Shown one piece after another: positions 33,948-45,574 of a DNA stretch of 64,000 nt. Each line of letters starts with the position of its first letter. The first letter of the stretch is position 1. Both the position numbers and the translations under genes were made by a program. This DNA is from Terfezia claveryi (lineage: Eukaryota; Ascomycota; Pezizomycetes; Pezizales; Pezizaceae): positions 1 through 64,000 of the forward strand of contig WHUX01000222.1 in the NCBI GenBank assembly GCA_015179025.1, in the 5' to 3' direction. The notes under the pieces were generated by a model. It had not been told where the DNA came from and ran no database searches. It saw only the letters and a program-made list of their open reading frames with translations.

Positions 33948-34150
33948 TAGGAACACTTGTGTGTAGGAACGTTTATGTAGTTATTGCTTCTCTTCTTCTT
34001 GTATTCATCTTTGTAGAAGAGTAGTTCATAATCCTGTCTCAAAGGTTTCAACCTTATAGTCGAGTACTAGCGTCATCATCTTAGTGTCTACTATCTAATA
34101 TGTACTAATGACTAATATCCATACTGCGTTACATAGCATATATGCTCTCA
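33948..34150 (-). repeat. 3' LTR of Copia E
   Basis: 203 bp. On the minus strand it starts TGAGAGC and ends GTTCCTA, so the usual CA end is TA, as in Copia G. Confidence 0.9.
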
Positions 34151-34161
34151 CCTCCCCCCAA
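34151..34161 (-). promoter_or_regulatory. Polypurine tract of Copia E
   Basis: TTGGGGGGAGG on the minus strand immediately before the 3' LTR. Confidence 0.7.
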
Positions 34162-34348
34162 CGCAGCGTTCTCCTCTATTAATAGATTGCGATAAGCAAA
34201 ACAAAAGAAAGAAAAAGGAGAAATAAAGAAAAAAAAATAGAAATGAATGATAGCCTCCCCTCAAAACTCGGTGTTCCTTTCACTTGTCTATTTCTCCAAC
34301 AGCCTCCCCCTCTTCCTCCATTGCAATCTTTTTTGCTTCTTCTAGTCG

Positions 34349-34493
34349 TCACTTCTTTACAGGTTGATACATATGATTGTTGCGAATATGTTTATATAGT
34401 TGATTGTTGCTAGGGAAATCTGTACTGTATATAAGGCATGTGTAGTTTGTCATATCGATGCTGAGGGTTTTTACATACTTCATCAATGTATCG
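34349..34493 (-). pseudogene. pol: Copia E RNase H C-terminus, separated by Gypsy B
   Basis: Last 45-50 codons of the Copia polyprotein (TLMKYVKTLSIDM...NNQLYKHIRNNHMY), continuing from ADIFTKALLHD at 40686 after Gypsy B is removed. The stop at 34349 ends the polyprotein. Confidence 0.8.
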
Positions 34494-35037
34494 TATAATG
34501 ATGGCTCTGAGAACAAGGCGACCAAGGGGTACACCAGGGCAAGGGCAAGGCTAGGGTAACACACATGTAGGAACGCTATATGTGTAACTAGGGGAAAGGC
34601 TAGGATAGGGGCAAAGGCGAGGGCGAGAGAGGCATACGGGAGTAGTAGGAGGCAGCAGGACTGTAGAGACAAGGCAAGGCAAGGCAAGGACAGAAGGTTC
34701 GCGGGGTGGGCAGCAGGGCTATAGAGTCAAAGCGAGGCAAGGAGGTGCACAAGGGAGATGTACTGACGTGGAGAGAAGCAAGGCCCTGTATTGGATATAC
34801 AAGACATTGGATGGGGATCCAACGACAGTACGAGGGACAGGCTCTATATATACATAACTTGGTCAGGGCAATGGGGGAAATAAGCTTCCCAAGATCCCTA
34901 TCTTGGAAGCTAAGGAAGGTAACGGTAACAATAACCCATCACCTGCGATCGCAGGTAATGACAAAGACAACAATGGTAATAACCCATCACCTGTGTCGCA
35001 GGTGATGGCAAGGACAACTGAGTACACGGTTGTGATA
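34494..35037 (-). repeat. 3' LTR of Gypsy B
   Basis: 544 bp, same length as 40137-40680. The plus-strand start TATAATGATGG is a decayed TGTAATGACGG. It contains GGCAA pentamer repeats near 34670-34690. Confidence 0.9.
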
Positions 35038-35178
35038 CTACCCCCCCCCTTTAGGCTAGAGCTCTAGTGACTAGGAGGTCTGGACATGACAACTGGCAAA
35101 ATCAGTACAGAAAACAACAACAAGGGTAAAAACAACAACCCCAACTCCAAACTATAACAAAGACATAGAGTCATGACA

Positions 35179-36720
35179 TCAGTCGACTAGGCAGGGCCTC
35201 CTTGAGTAACGTTGGTGGAATAGGCTAACGAGGTCCTGTGCATTCTCCAAGTCTTCTGTGGGTTGCCAGGTAGCCTCCTTATCCCCTAACCACTTGACCT
35301 TATATTGAACTCGTCCATAGCGTTTCCTTGAATCCAGTACCTCCTCAACCTCCAACTCCTCTTCACCTATGATCACCACTGGAGAAGGTGGGGGGTGCTT
35401 TTGCCCGGGAAGGGGATCGTTAGTGGCTGGCTCGATCTCCGAGACATGAACGACTGGATAGTGCTTGATATCCTTGGGAAACCTCAGCCAATAAGCATGA
35501 GTACCCACAGCTGCTAACACCTCATAGGGGCCTAGGAACTTGTGATCCAGCTTGTGAGAGGGTCGTTCTGTCTGGAAGTGTCTGCTAGAGAGCCATACCT
35601 TGTCTCCTGGTTAGTATTTGGGGGCTGGTAACCTAAACCTATTGGCATATTCTGCTTGCCTGACCTGAGCATAACCCAACTCAGCCTTTAGGGTAGAGTG
35701 GAGTTCAGCAATCTCGACTGCGAACTTCTTAGCTGGGGGGTGGGCTTTTTGCAGGGGCGCTAGGGCATCCACAAACCGGGGGTGCCAACCATAGTTAGCC
35801 AGGAAAGGCAAGGTTTTGGAGGATTCTGAGAACTGGTTGTTCACGGCAAACTCGCAGGTAGCCAGCAATGAAACCCAGTTATCCTGCTACTAGTAATTGA
35901 CAAAGGCCCACAGGTATTACTCCATAATGGTGTTCATCCTCTCCGATTGGCCGTCCGTCTGGGGGTGATATACTATAGACAAATGCACTTTAACCCCCAG
36001 AAGCTCGCAGAATGCTCTCCAAAAGTCCGAGGTGAACTGAAGGCCATGGTCGGACACAATGGATTCGGGGAGCCCGTGGTACCAGAACACATTGTTGAGG
36101 TAGAGGTTGGCCAGCTCCTAAGCAGAACAGGTATCCCGATAAGGTACAACATGCCTTATCTTTATTAACCGGTCTACCACCATCAGGATGGCATTGAACC
36201 CTGAGTCTTTCGGCAATCCCATCATGAAATCCATGGTAAGGTGCAGCTAGGGCTGATCTGGAATCTCCAGAGGTTTCAGAGTCCCATACAGGGCATGGCG
36301 GACAGGCTTAGTATGCTTGCAAACATGGCAGTTCCGTATATACTGCTCTACGTCCTTCCACTAGTCAATCTAGGTATACTCCCTAGCCAGAAGCTCTAAC
36401 GTTTTTGCCACTCCAGAGTGACCTGCAACCAGGCTGTCATGATGCTCTTCTATTAGCCTCAGGCATAACCTTCCTTCTGGTATATAGAGCTGATCACGGT
36501 GGTATAGAAGGCCCTCCTGGACAGTACACTCGGCTAGGGAGATATTGGGGTGGCGGAGCTGGCCAGAATCTACTGCGGTGATAATTTTCTTAGCCAGAAG
36601 GTCATCCTCGTATGCCTGTCTCACCAGTTGTTGGAGGTCAGCTCTCGCCTCAGCCTCCATATTAGCCTCAGCAAGGACATTGGCTGCTAGATCAAGGTTT
36701 TCGGGCTTCAATACTACCTG
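35179..36720 (-). pseudogene. pol: Gypsy B integrase and chromodomain
   Basis: HHCC region near 36560-36310 (EGLLYHRDQLYIPEG, EHHDSLVAGHSGVAKTLEL, NCHVCKHTKP). Core: LTMDFMMGLP, IVSDHGLQF and QSERMN. GPYEVLAAVGTHAYWLRFPK is the C-terminal barrel, then the chromodomain EVEEVLDSRKRYGRVQYKVK and WLGDKEATWQP at 35390-35200. In-frame stops remain at several Gln/Trp codons in the core. The chromodomain itself is open and ends at 35179. Confidence 0.9.
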
Positions 36721-36775
36721 ATTTTGGTATTTTAGCCTTTCATCTCCCCCCTTAGGAGATCTCCTAATCTCTGGG

Positions 36776-38460
36776 TTAATGTATCAGGCTTGCCACCAGC
36801 TTTTCTGGGTCAGTACTTGATCTTAAAGTTGAACCGAGAGAGGAATTCCGACCACCTAGCCTACCGTCGGTTGAGTAGCTTGGTAGTTGTAAAATACTCA
36901 AGGTTTTTATGATTAGATAATACCTTGATAATCCCCTTGGCTGACTCCAGATGGGCCTCCACTTCTCGAACGCCCTTACGATGGCCATCAGCTCCTTGTC
37001 GTAAATCTCGTAGTTGTACTCAGCTAGGAAGTGCTTTTTCGAGAAGTAGGCCATTGGGTGGAGGATGCCATTGACATACTGAGAGAGGATTCCCACAGAG
37101 ACATAATCGGAGGCATCGGTTTCGACAATACATTCCTGGTCAGGGTCAAAATGTGCCAAGATCAGTACTGAGCAGAAGGCTTCCTTGAGGTTCTATAAGG
37201 CCAACTGGGCTTCTGGATTCCACTGGAAGGCCTTTTTCGCTGTTAGGAGTGAGCCGGCTTCTGCCTTCATTTTTGTCAAGGCCGTCAGGGGTGCCGCGAT
37301 CCTTGAGTATCCTAGGATGAACCGGCGGTAAAAGTTGGCAAATCCTAGGAAGGCTTGCATATCCTTCAAGTTGGCCGGGGTTTCCCACTCCTGGATTGTG
37401 GCAACTTTAGCAGGATCCATCCGGATGACTTCCATAGTGATAATCAACCCCAGATATTTGACCTCCTACACATGAAACTCACATTTCTCGGGCTTGCGGT
37501 ACAATCCGGCTTGCTCCAGCTTTTCCAACACCTGCCAGACATAAATCTTGTGTTCTGCTAGGGTATCGGAATAGATCAAGATATTGTCGAGGTAAGCCGT
37601 ACAAAACACATCCAAGAAGTCTCGTAGGGTATCATTAATAAAGTGCTGGATAGAGGCCGGGGCATTGGTTAATCCAAAGGGCATGACATTGTACTCGAAG
37701 TGGCCATAACGAGTTCGGAAGGCTGTTTTCCACTCCTTCCCCTCGGCAATCTGTACCAAGTTGTATGCTCCTCTCAAATCCAGTTTGGTGAACCATTTGG
37801 CCTTGGAAAGCCTAGCTAATGTCTCCTGGATTAGAGGCAGGGGATACCTGTTCTTGACCGTTATCTCTTTTAGGCTACAATAATCTACGCACAACCGAAG
37901 AGAGCCGTCCGATTTTTTCACAAACAGCACAGGGGCACCCGCTAGAGAAGAGCTATGGCAAATGAAGCTCTTGTTGAGGTTTTCCTCCAAGTATTTCTTC
38001 AGGGCCTCTAGCTCCACCCGGGACATTCTGTAGAGGGGCCCATAAGGGGGGGTCTTACCCTCTACCAGTGGAATTGTGTGGTCATATGGTCGGTGGGGCA
38101 CAAGCTTCTCCGCGGCTTTTTCTGAGAATAGATCAATAAACTCGTGATATTCATCTAGGACCATGGCCTTCCACTCCTCCTTAGACTGCATCTTGTTGAT
38201 TTTCAGGTTCACCTCATATATGGACAGGGCATGAGCCTTTAGCTTGTGCCTTCTGGTGAGGTAAGCGAAAGCCCCTGCCCTGATAAAGCTAACATTCAGA
38301 GGTTTTTGGGGAACAGGGGGTACAGGGAGAACAGGGGAATTGGCATCGAGGTGCGCAGGCAGGTGCACCACCTGGGTCGGGTGGATTAATGGGGTGGGCA
38401 AGACACACAACCCAGTGATGGTAGCCTTTGGATTCCCATGGTGATTTTGCAATATTGGCT
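36776..38460 (-). pseudogene. pol: Gypsy B reverse transcriptase and RNase H
   Basis: A 328-codon open stretch (37466-38452) covers most of [61 protein letters not shown]. The catalytic motif near 37585 is YLDN instead of YLDD, so the polymerase is dead regardless of stops. RNase H follows with [18 protein letters not shown] (near 37110) and a frameshift near 36960. RT is in a different frame from the protease ORF, so another slip lies near 38400. Confidence 0.9.
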
Positions 38461-38932
38461 GTTGAACTGCAGGGTGTAGGAGCTGAAGCTGACCGATACA
38501 TTATATATTCTAAGCCAGGGGATTCCAAGGATAATCGGGTATTTGAGCTTTGTTACAAACATTAGGAGGTTTGCTTTAAAGTGATCCCCAACTAGGGCAG
38601 GCACGCATGCAATATTGGTGATATCGCCAGAGGAGATGGGCCAACCGTTGATGATATCTAGAACACGGGGGGTTTTGAGCTTTGATGTGGGTATGGAGAA
38701 TTTACTAACAAAGGCCTGATCAATGAATGCAATTCCTGAAGCTCTACAATCTATAAGGGCTGATGTGGTGATTGTTCTATCATTGATATTAAGGGAGATA
38801 GATACAACAAAATGCTCACTGAACAAGCGAGATTCGTCAACAATAGAAGAAGCAGAAGAAACAGAAAATGCAGATAGAGACAAAGATAGATGGCCTAGGG
38901 CAGGTCCCTTGCTAGTGTCAGTAACTAGGTAA
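38386..38932 (-). pseudogene. pol: Gypsy B protease
   Basis: Retropepsin remnant SALIDCRASGIAFIDQAFVS, in which the catalytic DCGASG has become DCRASG (Gly to Arg). KYPIILGIPWLRIYNVSVSF is the C-terminal retropepsin signature. It begins in the -1 frame relative to gag. Confidence 0.85.
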
Positions 38933-40100
38933 GGGACAGGGCTTTTCTCAACTTGTCAAGCTCCTCAATCCTGGGCACTGGGGTATCGGAGATAGCATGG
39001 ATAGCGAGGGAGCGATTCTTTCGAAGAGGGCAAGCCACAATGAAGTGGTTGGCATTCCCACAGGCTATATATAGCCCATTATTCCAGTAGCGTTCCCTCT
39101 CTTCTTGGGTCAGGCAGGGTCTGCCCGCAGATAAGTCCATAGGGGCCAGTCCACCCGCCATGAGAAAGAGGTGCGCGGGTTTGTTGGCTAAGGTCGGAAC
39201 TTGGGCAGGCTTGGGAGTCAGTTGCTGTAGTTGCTGAGGTAAACGGGTGGTAGAGCGGAAGGTAAGGTGGTGTCTCAACCTAGCCATCCATTGTTCCACC
39301 CTGGATGCCTGGTCGATTAATTCATCGAGACTCTTAGTCTCTGGGAGGGTGACCATGGCTTGTTGAAGATCATCATTCAGTTCCTCCTGAAACTGCTCGA
39401 GCTTTGACTGGTCATTCTACAATACTTCTGCTGCCAGCCTGGAGAACTCTACTACATATGTGGACAGATCTGAATTACATTGTTTCAGGGCTCAGAGGGC
39501 TCGGCTAGCTATGCCTATGGCATCGGGATCTCCAAAAGCTCTGTCTAGAATAGCAAAGAGTGCCGGGATGCCATCTAGCTTAATCCCAGTCTCAAGGACA
39601 TATGGCTGAATTTGATCTACTGCCTTACCCTCCAGCAGGGCAAAGACATAAGCCAATTGGTGTTGCTCTGATAGGAATCTGGCTGAGTCCCTATTGAGTT
39701 TGAGGTTTACCGATTTCTTCCAGGCTCGGAGGCAAGCCCTATCCCTATTAAATTTGGGGGGGGTTGGAATACTTTCGGTTTTGGCGGTTGGTGCGGAGGG
39801 TGGGGTTGCCGACATAGCGGCCATAGTGCGGTTGAGGGTCTGGATCGTGGTTCGCTCGTTGGCCAGAGTGATAGTAGTATTGTCGAGGTTGTTTTGGAGT
39901 ACTATGATTTCTTTATTGGCGGATCTCAGTTTTCGTTCAGCCACGGCCAAGCTATTGCCGAGTTCGGCCCCGATGGCATCCATGGCCTCTAAGATATCAA
40001 TGACCTCTCGACGATAGGCATTCAATTCGTTCGGACCTGAAGGTATAGGAGAGTTCCTCCAGGTTTGAAACCTGACAGCGGGTAGAGGGGTTCCGGACAT
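38925..40100 (-). pseudogene. gag: Gypsy B gag
   Basis: Starts MSGTPLPAVRF at 40100 (an upstream in-frame Met at 40121 is less conserved). A coiled-coil-like N-terminus is followed by PTPPKFNRDRACLRAWKKSV, the capsid region and a zinc knuckle YIACGNANHFIVAC, whose first Cys is Tyr. Two in-frame stops near 39485-39430. It ends TAG at about 38925 after AGAAAAG, equivalent to the GGGAAAA slip site in copy C. Confidence 0.85.
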
Positions 40101-40136
40101 GACAGCATACCAGTTGGTCAAGAAGATCCAATGTAG

Positions 40137-40680
40137 TGTAATGACGGCTCTGGAAACAAGGCGACCAAGGGGTATGCCAGGGCAAGGGCAAGGCTAGGGT
40201 AACACACATGTAAGAATGCTACGTATGTGACTAGGGGAAAGGCTAGGATGGGGGCAAGGGTGAAGGCGAGAGAGGCACATGGGAGTAGTAGGAGGCAGCA
40301 GGGCTGTAGAGACAAGGCAAGGCAAGGCAAGAACAGGAGGTTCACAGGGTGGGCAGCAGGGCTCCAGAGTCGAGGCAAGGCAAGGAGGTGCACAAGGGAG
40401 ATGCACTGACGTGGAGAGAAGCAAGGCCCTGTATTGGATATACAAGACATTGGATGGGGATCCAATGACAGTACGAGAGACAGGCTCTATATATACATAA
40501 CTTGGTTAGGGCAATGAGGGAAATAAGCTTCCCAAGATCCCTATTTCGGAAGCCAAGCAAGGTAATGGTAACAATAACCTATTACCTACGATCGCAGGTG
40601 ATAACAAAGACAACAATGGTAATAACCCATCACTTGCATTGCAGGTGATAGTGAGGACAACTGAGCACACGGTTGTGACA
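40137..40680 (-). repeat. 5' LTR of Gypsy B
   Basis: Plus-strand ends TGTAATGACGG and GGTTGTGACA. 544 bp. Confidence 0.9.
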
Positions 40681-40685
40681 TATCG

Positions 40686-42400
40686 TGTAGTAAAGCTTTT
40701 GTAAAGATATCTGCAACTTGGTCTCTTGTCGGGATCCATATTACTTTAATAATGCCTTCATTTGCCTTACTCATCACAAATCGTTGTCAGATTTCAATAT
40801 GTCTCGTTCAATTGTTCATAGTTATTTCGTTCGCTAGATCTATTTTTGTAAGTAATCTTTTCATTCAGTAGTTCAAAATTCATTCAGTGGTTCAAAATCT
40901 GTGTGTTATAAAAGTCTTTGTAAAAAGTCATTATTTTCTTTTTAGCGGTCATAATAAAAGTCATAAAAGTAATTTTAAAAGTATGTAGGGCATAAGAGGT
41001 TATAAAAGTTAAAATTCAATACCATTTGCATTTTTATTATCTCCCATTATTTTGACAGGTTTTTTGAACTCAAACATTAGGTCTTCAAAGATGTTTTGCA
41101 TCCAGCAGACGTCTCGTGTGGCTTTAGTGGCTGCTACATATTCAGCATCCGTGGTAGATAAGGAGATTACTTTATGTTTGCGTGATTTCCATAAGATGGG
41201 GTATTGTCCATAGTACAGTACGTAACCGAATGTGCTTCTTCTATTATCTGAATCATCGGCCCAGCTAGCATTAAAGTAGGCTGAAATAGGAGGATATTCT
41301 TTGAATGACTATAATTGTAGATTTATATTGGAGGTAGCCTTCACATAGTGGAAAATGTGTTAGACTGCATCGAAGTGTCTAGTCATTGGTTTTGCGGCGT
41401 ATTATGCCACTTTTCCCACTACATAGGCCAGATCCGGTTGTGTACAATTTATTAGGTATCCCAAAGCTCCTATAAGCGCTTGGTATGTTCATTTTGATTG
41501 TTCCGGCAGGATATCAGTATCAGTTTCTTTTGCCTTAATGAGGTTTTCGCCTTGCATTAGTATCGATACTGGATTCAAATCGGACCAGTTGAATTTGTTG
41601 AGTAATGATTTGACATAGTGATCTTAATCAATATATATCTTGCAGTTAATTTGGTCTCTCGTAATGTTCATTCCAATGAATACTTTTGCAGGTCCCAAAT
41701 CCTTAATGTTCAGTCGAGTGCATAATAAAGCTTTTGCCGTATTCACACCTGATCTTTTACCTCCAAATAATAAGTCATCGATATATGCAATAATGATTAT
41801 TTTCCTAGTTGTATCGACTTTGATTCATACTGTAAGATCAGCTCTTAGTCGAGTAAAACCTATCTGTCCCAGTATTTGATCTAGTAACTCATACCAAATC
41901 CACGCAGCCTAACATAGTCCGTATATCGATCTGTCTAATATATATACTGCATCTCCTATACAGAAACCCTCTAGTTGTATTAAAAAGATTTGCATGTTAA
42001 TTTTACTATTTAGAAAAGCAGATATTGCATCCATCTGATCTAGTTCCAAATCCAGGCCAACTATGTGTGCTAGTATCAATCATAAAGTAGCAAGGTTTGC
42101 CACTGGAGCGTATGTTTCCTGGTAATCCTGACCTTTTCGTTGTCTATCACCTCGGGCAACCCATCTAGCCTCAAACTTCTTGATCTTTCCTGTAATTGTT
42201 GATCTCTTTGTCGTCCATACCCACTTTGCCGGTAAGGTCTTCCTGCCTGGTGGTAGTTGTCTGGTTAGGCAGAAAGTTTTCATATTTGTAATACTTAGTA
42301 TTTCGTCCAGAGCAGCTTTCAACCAGAACTTTCTATTTATGCTCTTCATTGCTTGTTTCCATGATTTCGGATCCGGTTCGTCTATTGCTGTCGAATGTCT
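40686..42400 (-). pseudogene. pol: Copia E reverse transcriptase and RNase H
   Basis: RT: LPAKWVWTTKRST and FEARWVARGDRQRKGQDYQE with TYAPVANLATL (42080-42349), SIYGL near 41920, the catalytic YIDDLLFGG near 41765-41790, LGPAKVFIGMNITRDQ near 41670. RNase H: QALIGALGYLINCTQPDLAY near 41440, WADDSDNRRSTFGYVLYYGQ near 41240, STTDAEYVAATKATRD near 41130, MGDNKNANG near 41045. A degraded stretch (40800-41040) follows, then IKVIWIPTRDQVADIFTKAL up to the Gypsy B junction. Confidence 0.88.
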
Positions 42401-43000
42401 AGTAGTTCTCCTACGATATTCAGTTGTTCTTTTAGTCGCTCATAGGCCTGTTTGTAGGCCTCCTCCAAATTTACCTGTTTAGGTTCGTCCTTTTCCTTCT
42501 TCTCGTCTATGCTATTACTTTCAGCTAGTAGGATATAATCTCTTGAATGTTGATTATCCAGGCTTTAATCTTGTATCATATCCGAAACTAGGACTTCTTT
42601 AATTTCATCTTCCTCTAAAGTTACCACTAGTATGCTGTAGTTGCTAGTTAAGGTATATTCCATATCTTCTTCACATTTTGTTACCGCATCACCTTCTAGT
42701 ACTAGGTTTGCAATCACCAGGTTTAGTTTCTCGCTGTCATCCACTCTTATATATTCTAGTCTGAATTCCTCCCCCATCTCAGCCTGCACGACATCCGGCA
42801 TCACTCCAAGAGTAATGATCATTTCATGTCCTAGGATATCGTAGCCAGGTGATATTCCAAATTTAGTTAGGGTGGGGTGTCTGAAAACATGTTCGAAAGA
42901 TGTGACATCTCTCTTTTTTATGAATACTCTTCTGTTAATGTCATATAGAAGATATAATCCTTCATGTTGATAATACCCCATGAAAACTGCTTCGATTGTG
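42401..43000 (-). pseudogene. pol: Copia E linker between integrase and RT
   Basis: A 138-codon open stretch (42565-42981) starts with GYYQHEGLYLLYDINRRVFI, the Copia integrase C-terminal GYxxxxKGYRL-type module, and continues into an acidic variable linker. A Lys/Glu-rich part follows to about 42420. Confidence 0.8.
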
Positions 43001-43760
43001 CCGCTATCCCATTTCTTTCAATGGGCTTCTTCCAAGTGTACATAATAATGACAGCCGAAAATACGAAGATGGCCTAAATCTGGTTTTTTACCATATCATG
43101 CTTCGAAGAGTGTAGTGTTTAGGGCTTTGTATGGTGATCTGTTTTTAAAATACCCAGCCATTTTTACCGCTTCTGGCCAAAAGCATACTGGTATTTTCGG
43201 TCCCTACATCATAGTACTCGCTTTTTGCACTAACTGTTTTATTGCATTTTCTGCTATGCCATTCTGTTCTGGGCTATAAGTTTGAGTTTTATAGTGTTGG
43301 ATACCAGTACCAGCAAGGTCCGCCTGAAACTCTTTCTGTAATAATGACTGTTCATTATCACTGAATAAAGTGAATATTCGACAACCTGATTGGTTTTCGT
43401 TAATCGCTCGGAATTTTGTGAAAGTGGTTCTTACTTCATCCTTTGTTTTTAGTACATATACCTATATGAATTTGGTGAAACTATCCATGAATATACAAAA
43501 ATATAGATGTTGGCCAAATATTCCTGGTAATTGCATTGGTCCACAGATGTCACAATGTGTGACCTCTAGCTTATGAGTTGGTTGAGTTTGAGAGGCTCGT
43601 GAGATTTGTCTATGGTCTTTTCCAACGAGGCAACCAGTGCATAGGAATCGGTTTAGTAGGGTTGGTTCCCCTACTATAATTCCATCTACCATTTGTTATA
43701 GTTTGTTGATATCCACCTTATTGAGATATCCTAAGCGCTGGTGCCATGTTTGCAGAGTCT
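43001..43760 (-). pseudogene. pol: Copia E integrase
   Basis: Zinc-binding start TWHQRLGYLNKVDINKLQQM near 43740 and CTGCLVGKDHRQ near 43645. The core begins VTHCDICGPMQLPG near 43560, continues with LFSDNEQSL near 43355 and ends with the SPEQNGIAENAIKQL Glu region near 43265, so DDE positions are visible. LGHLRIFGCHYYVH lies near 43065. A few stops only. Confidence 0.88.
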
Positions 43761-43896
43761 GAGCTTTGAGTTGATTTTCTAGAATTATTAAATATAACTT
43801 GTGACTTCTGATATCTATGTCTAGCCACCAATCTTTTCTTATCTTCATTTCTGTCACATAGATTTTGCAGTCAAGGCTAAAGATTACGTCTTCAGG

Positions 43897-44827
43897 TCAG
43901 AAGTTGGAGTTGTAACCTTTTTCTGCTAGCACAGAGATCGAAAACAGGTTAACTTTTGTCTGCAATGAAGGTACATACAGGACATTTTCTAAAGCAATAT
44001 GCACAATTTCATTTGTCACTGACAGGACCAATGGAATTGTTCTATAGTAGTTTGCTATGATCCAGCCATTACCAGTGAGTACTTGCACTGGTGGTATACA
44101 TTTGATTAGTGATAGGAATAGATGTTTAAAGGGGCTGAAATGATTAGCTGCTCCTGTGTTGCAAAGCCATCTTCCTAGTTGATCTCCAATTGCGACACCT
44201 CCCTCTTCCTTATCTGTTCTCGATTCTAGGCCATGCTTAGTAGAGAAATATGTTTCAGTTCCAAATTTGTTCCTTCCATATAGAAACATTATGATATGTG
44301 CAGTGGTGTGTGGGTTGATACTATTGGTTCCTGGGCCAAGGAATATATTTGGGTCATTATTCTCTTGTGTATCTCTATGTAATAGGTATGCAGGATTTTG
44401 ATAAGACGATTGATACCCCATGATATGAAGAGCCTGTTGTTGTTGTAAAACTGCATTGGAAACTTGTGATGCATTGGACACTTGTTGCAGGACCTGTGAT
44501 TCATTATCTCTTGTCATATATATTGAATCTTGGTTCCTCCTTTGTTTCCTCTATTCTTCTTTTTCTAGCATCCACTTCGGTCTTAGGTTTGGGTACTTTG
44601 TCCAGCAACCATCCTCCGTATGTCCTAGTATATTGCAGTGAATGCACATTAAGTCTCTGTCTCATCTGATGTATGGATGTGATCTATACTGAGTACCAGT
44701 GTATGTTGTTGTTCTGATGAGACCTCATACATAATTATCTACAGGATTCTGGTAGGTACGCATAGGTTGATGTGGAATGGTATCCATACTAGTAGCTGGA
44801 TGTCTCATAGTTTGTTGTGAAATAGTG
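43897..44827 (-). pseudogene. gag: Copia E gag C-terminus and protease
   Basis: Includes a perfect zinc knuckle CIHCNILGHTEDGC (CX2CX4HX4C) at 44605-44646, then a Gln-rich linker and a 206-codon open stretch with the protease: LCNTGAANHF (catalytic Asp now Asn), VLYVPSLQTKVNLFSISVLA. Gypsy C inserted just upstream at TTCAT. Confidence 0.88.
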
Positions 44828-44832
44828 TTCAT

Positions 44833-45444
44833 TGTAACAACAGCTCTAGGGACAGGACGACCAAGGGGTATGGCGGGGCGAGGACAGGGACGAGGTGAGA
44901 CACACGTAGGAGCGCTACGTATGTGACTAGGAAAACTAGGCTTGTCACGGACACCTGTTATGGATGTCACGGACGATGTCACGGGGGGCAGGATGTTCAG
45001 AAGGCAGGGGCTAGGGCAAGACACATGCTACGTGTGTGATCAGGGGAAGGCAGGGACAAGGCAAGGGCAGGGGGCAAGAGAGGCCAAGGGCAAGGGGCAC
45101 GAGACACGCGGAGGCAGTTGCCACGTGTGTCGGAGGGAGGCAGCTGTGCTGCAGAGCTGTTCACGAGACAAGGGGGTGCACAAGGGAGGTGCATAGGCGT
45201 TGGGAGAGGCAAGGTCCTATATTGGATATACAAGACATTGGATGGGAATCCAACGAGAGGGCGGAGAGAGCAAGCTATATATACAGGATTCCTTCCTGGC
45301 TGGCCAAGGCCACTGGAAGGAATAAGGTTCCCGAGACCCCTTATCTCGGGAACAGAGATAACAACGATATCAATCAACAATAACGAGAGTCGGACGGAAT
45401 CCCGTCTAACTCTCAAACCCGGCTAGGAAAGGACGGTTGTGACA
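44833..45444 (-). repeat. 3' LTR of Gypsy C
   Basis: 612 bp, plus-strand ends TGTAACAACAG and GGTTGTGACA. TATATATA (45276-45283) is the likely promoter core. Confidence 0.92.
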
Positions 45445-45574
45445 CTATCCCCCCTTTAGGCTCGGAGCCCTAGCGACGAAAGACAAGGCGAAAGGCAAGA
45501 CAAAAACAAACAAACAAAACAGGTGACTAAAACCAATAACCTATAACACAACCAATTCCAGGACCACAAGAACA

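Larger units (their letters stand above)
34494..40680 (-). mobile_element. Gypsy B: 6.2-kb Ty3/Gypsy chromovirus inside Copia E
   Basis: 544-bp LTRs at 34494-35037 and 40137-40680, TSDs TATCG (34489-34493, 40681-40685). Minus strand order: gag, protease, RT, RNase H, integrase, chromodomain. It is less decayed than A, more than C. It inserted in the Copia E RNase H coding region. Confidence 0.95.

Noticed and set aside
40194..40465. Pro/Cys/Leu-rich ORFs within Gypsy B and C LTRs (also 44725-45426 and 50464-51165)
   Set aside because: LTR sequence open by chance in several frames on both strands. The same pattern recurs in each LTR and no domain is present.
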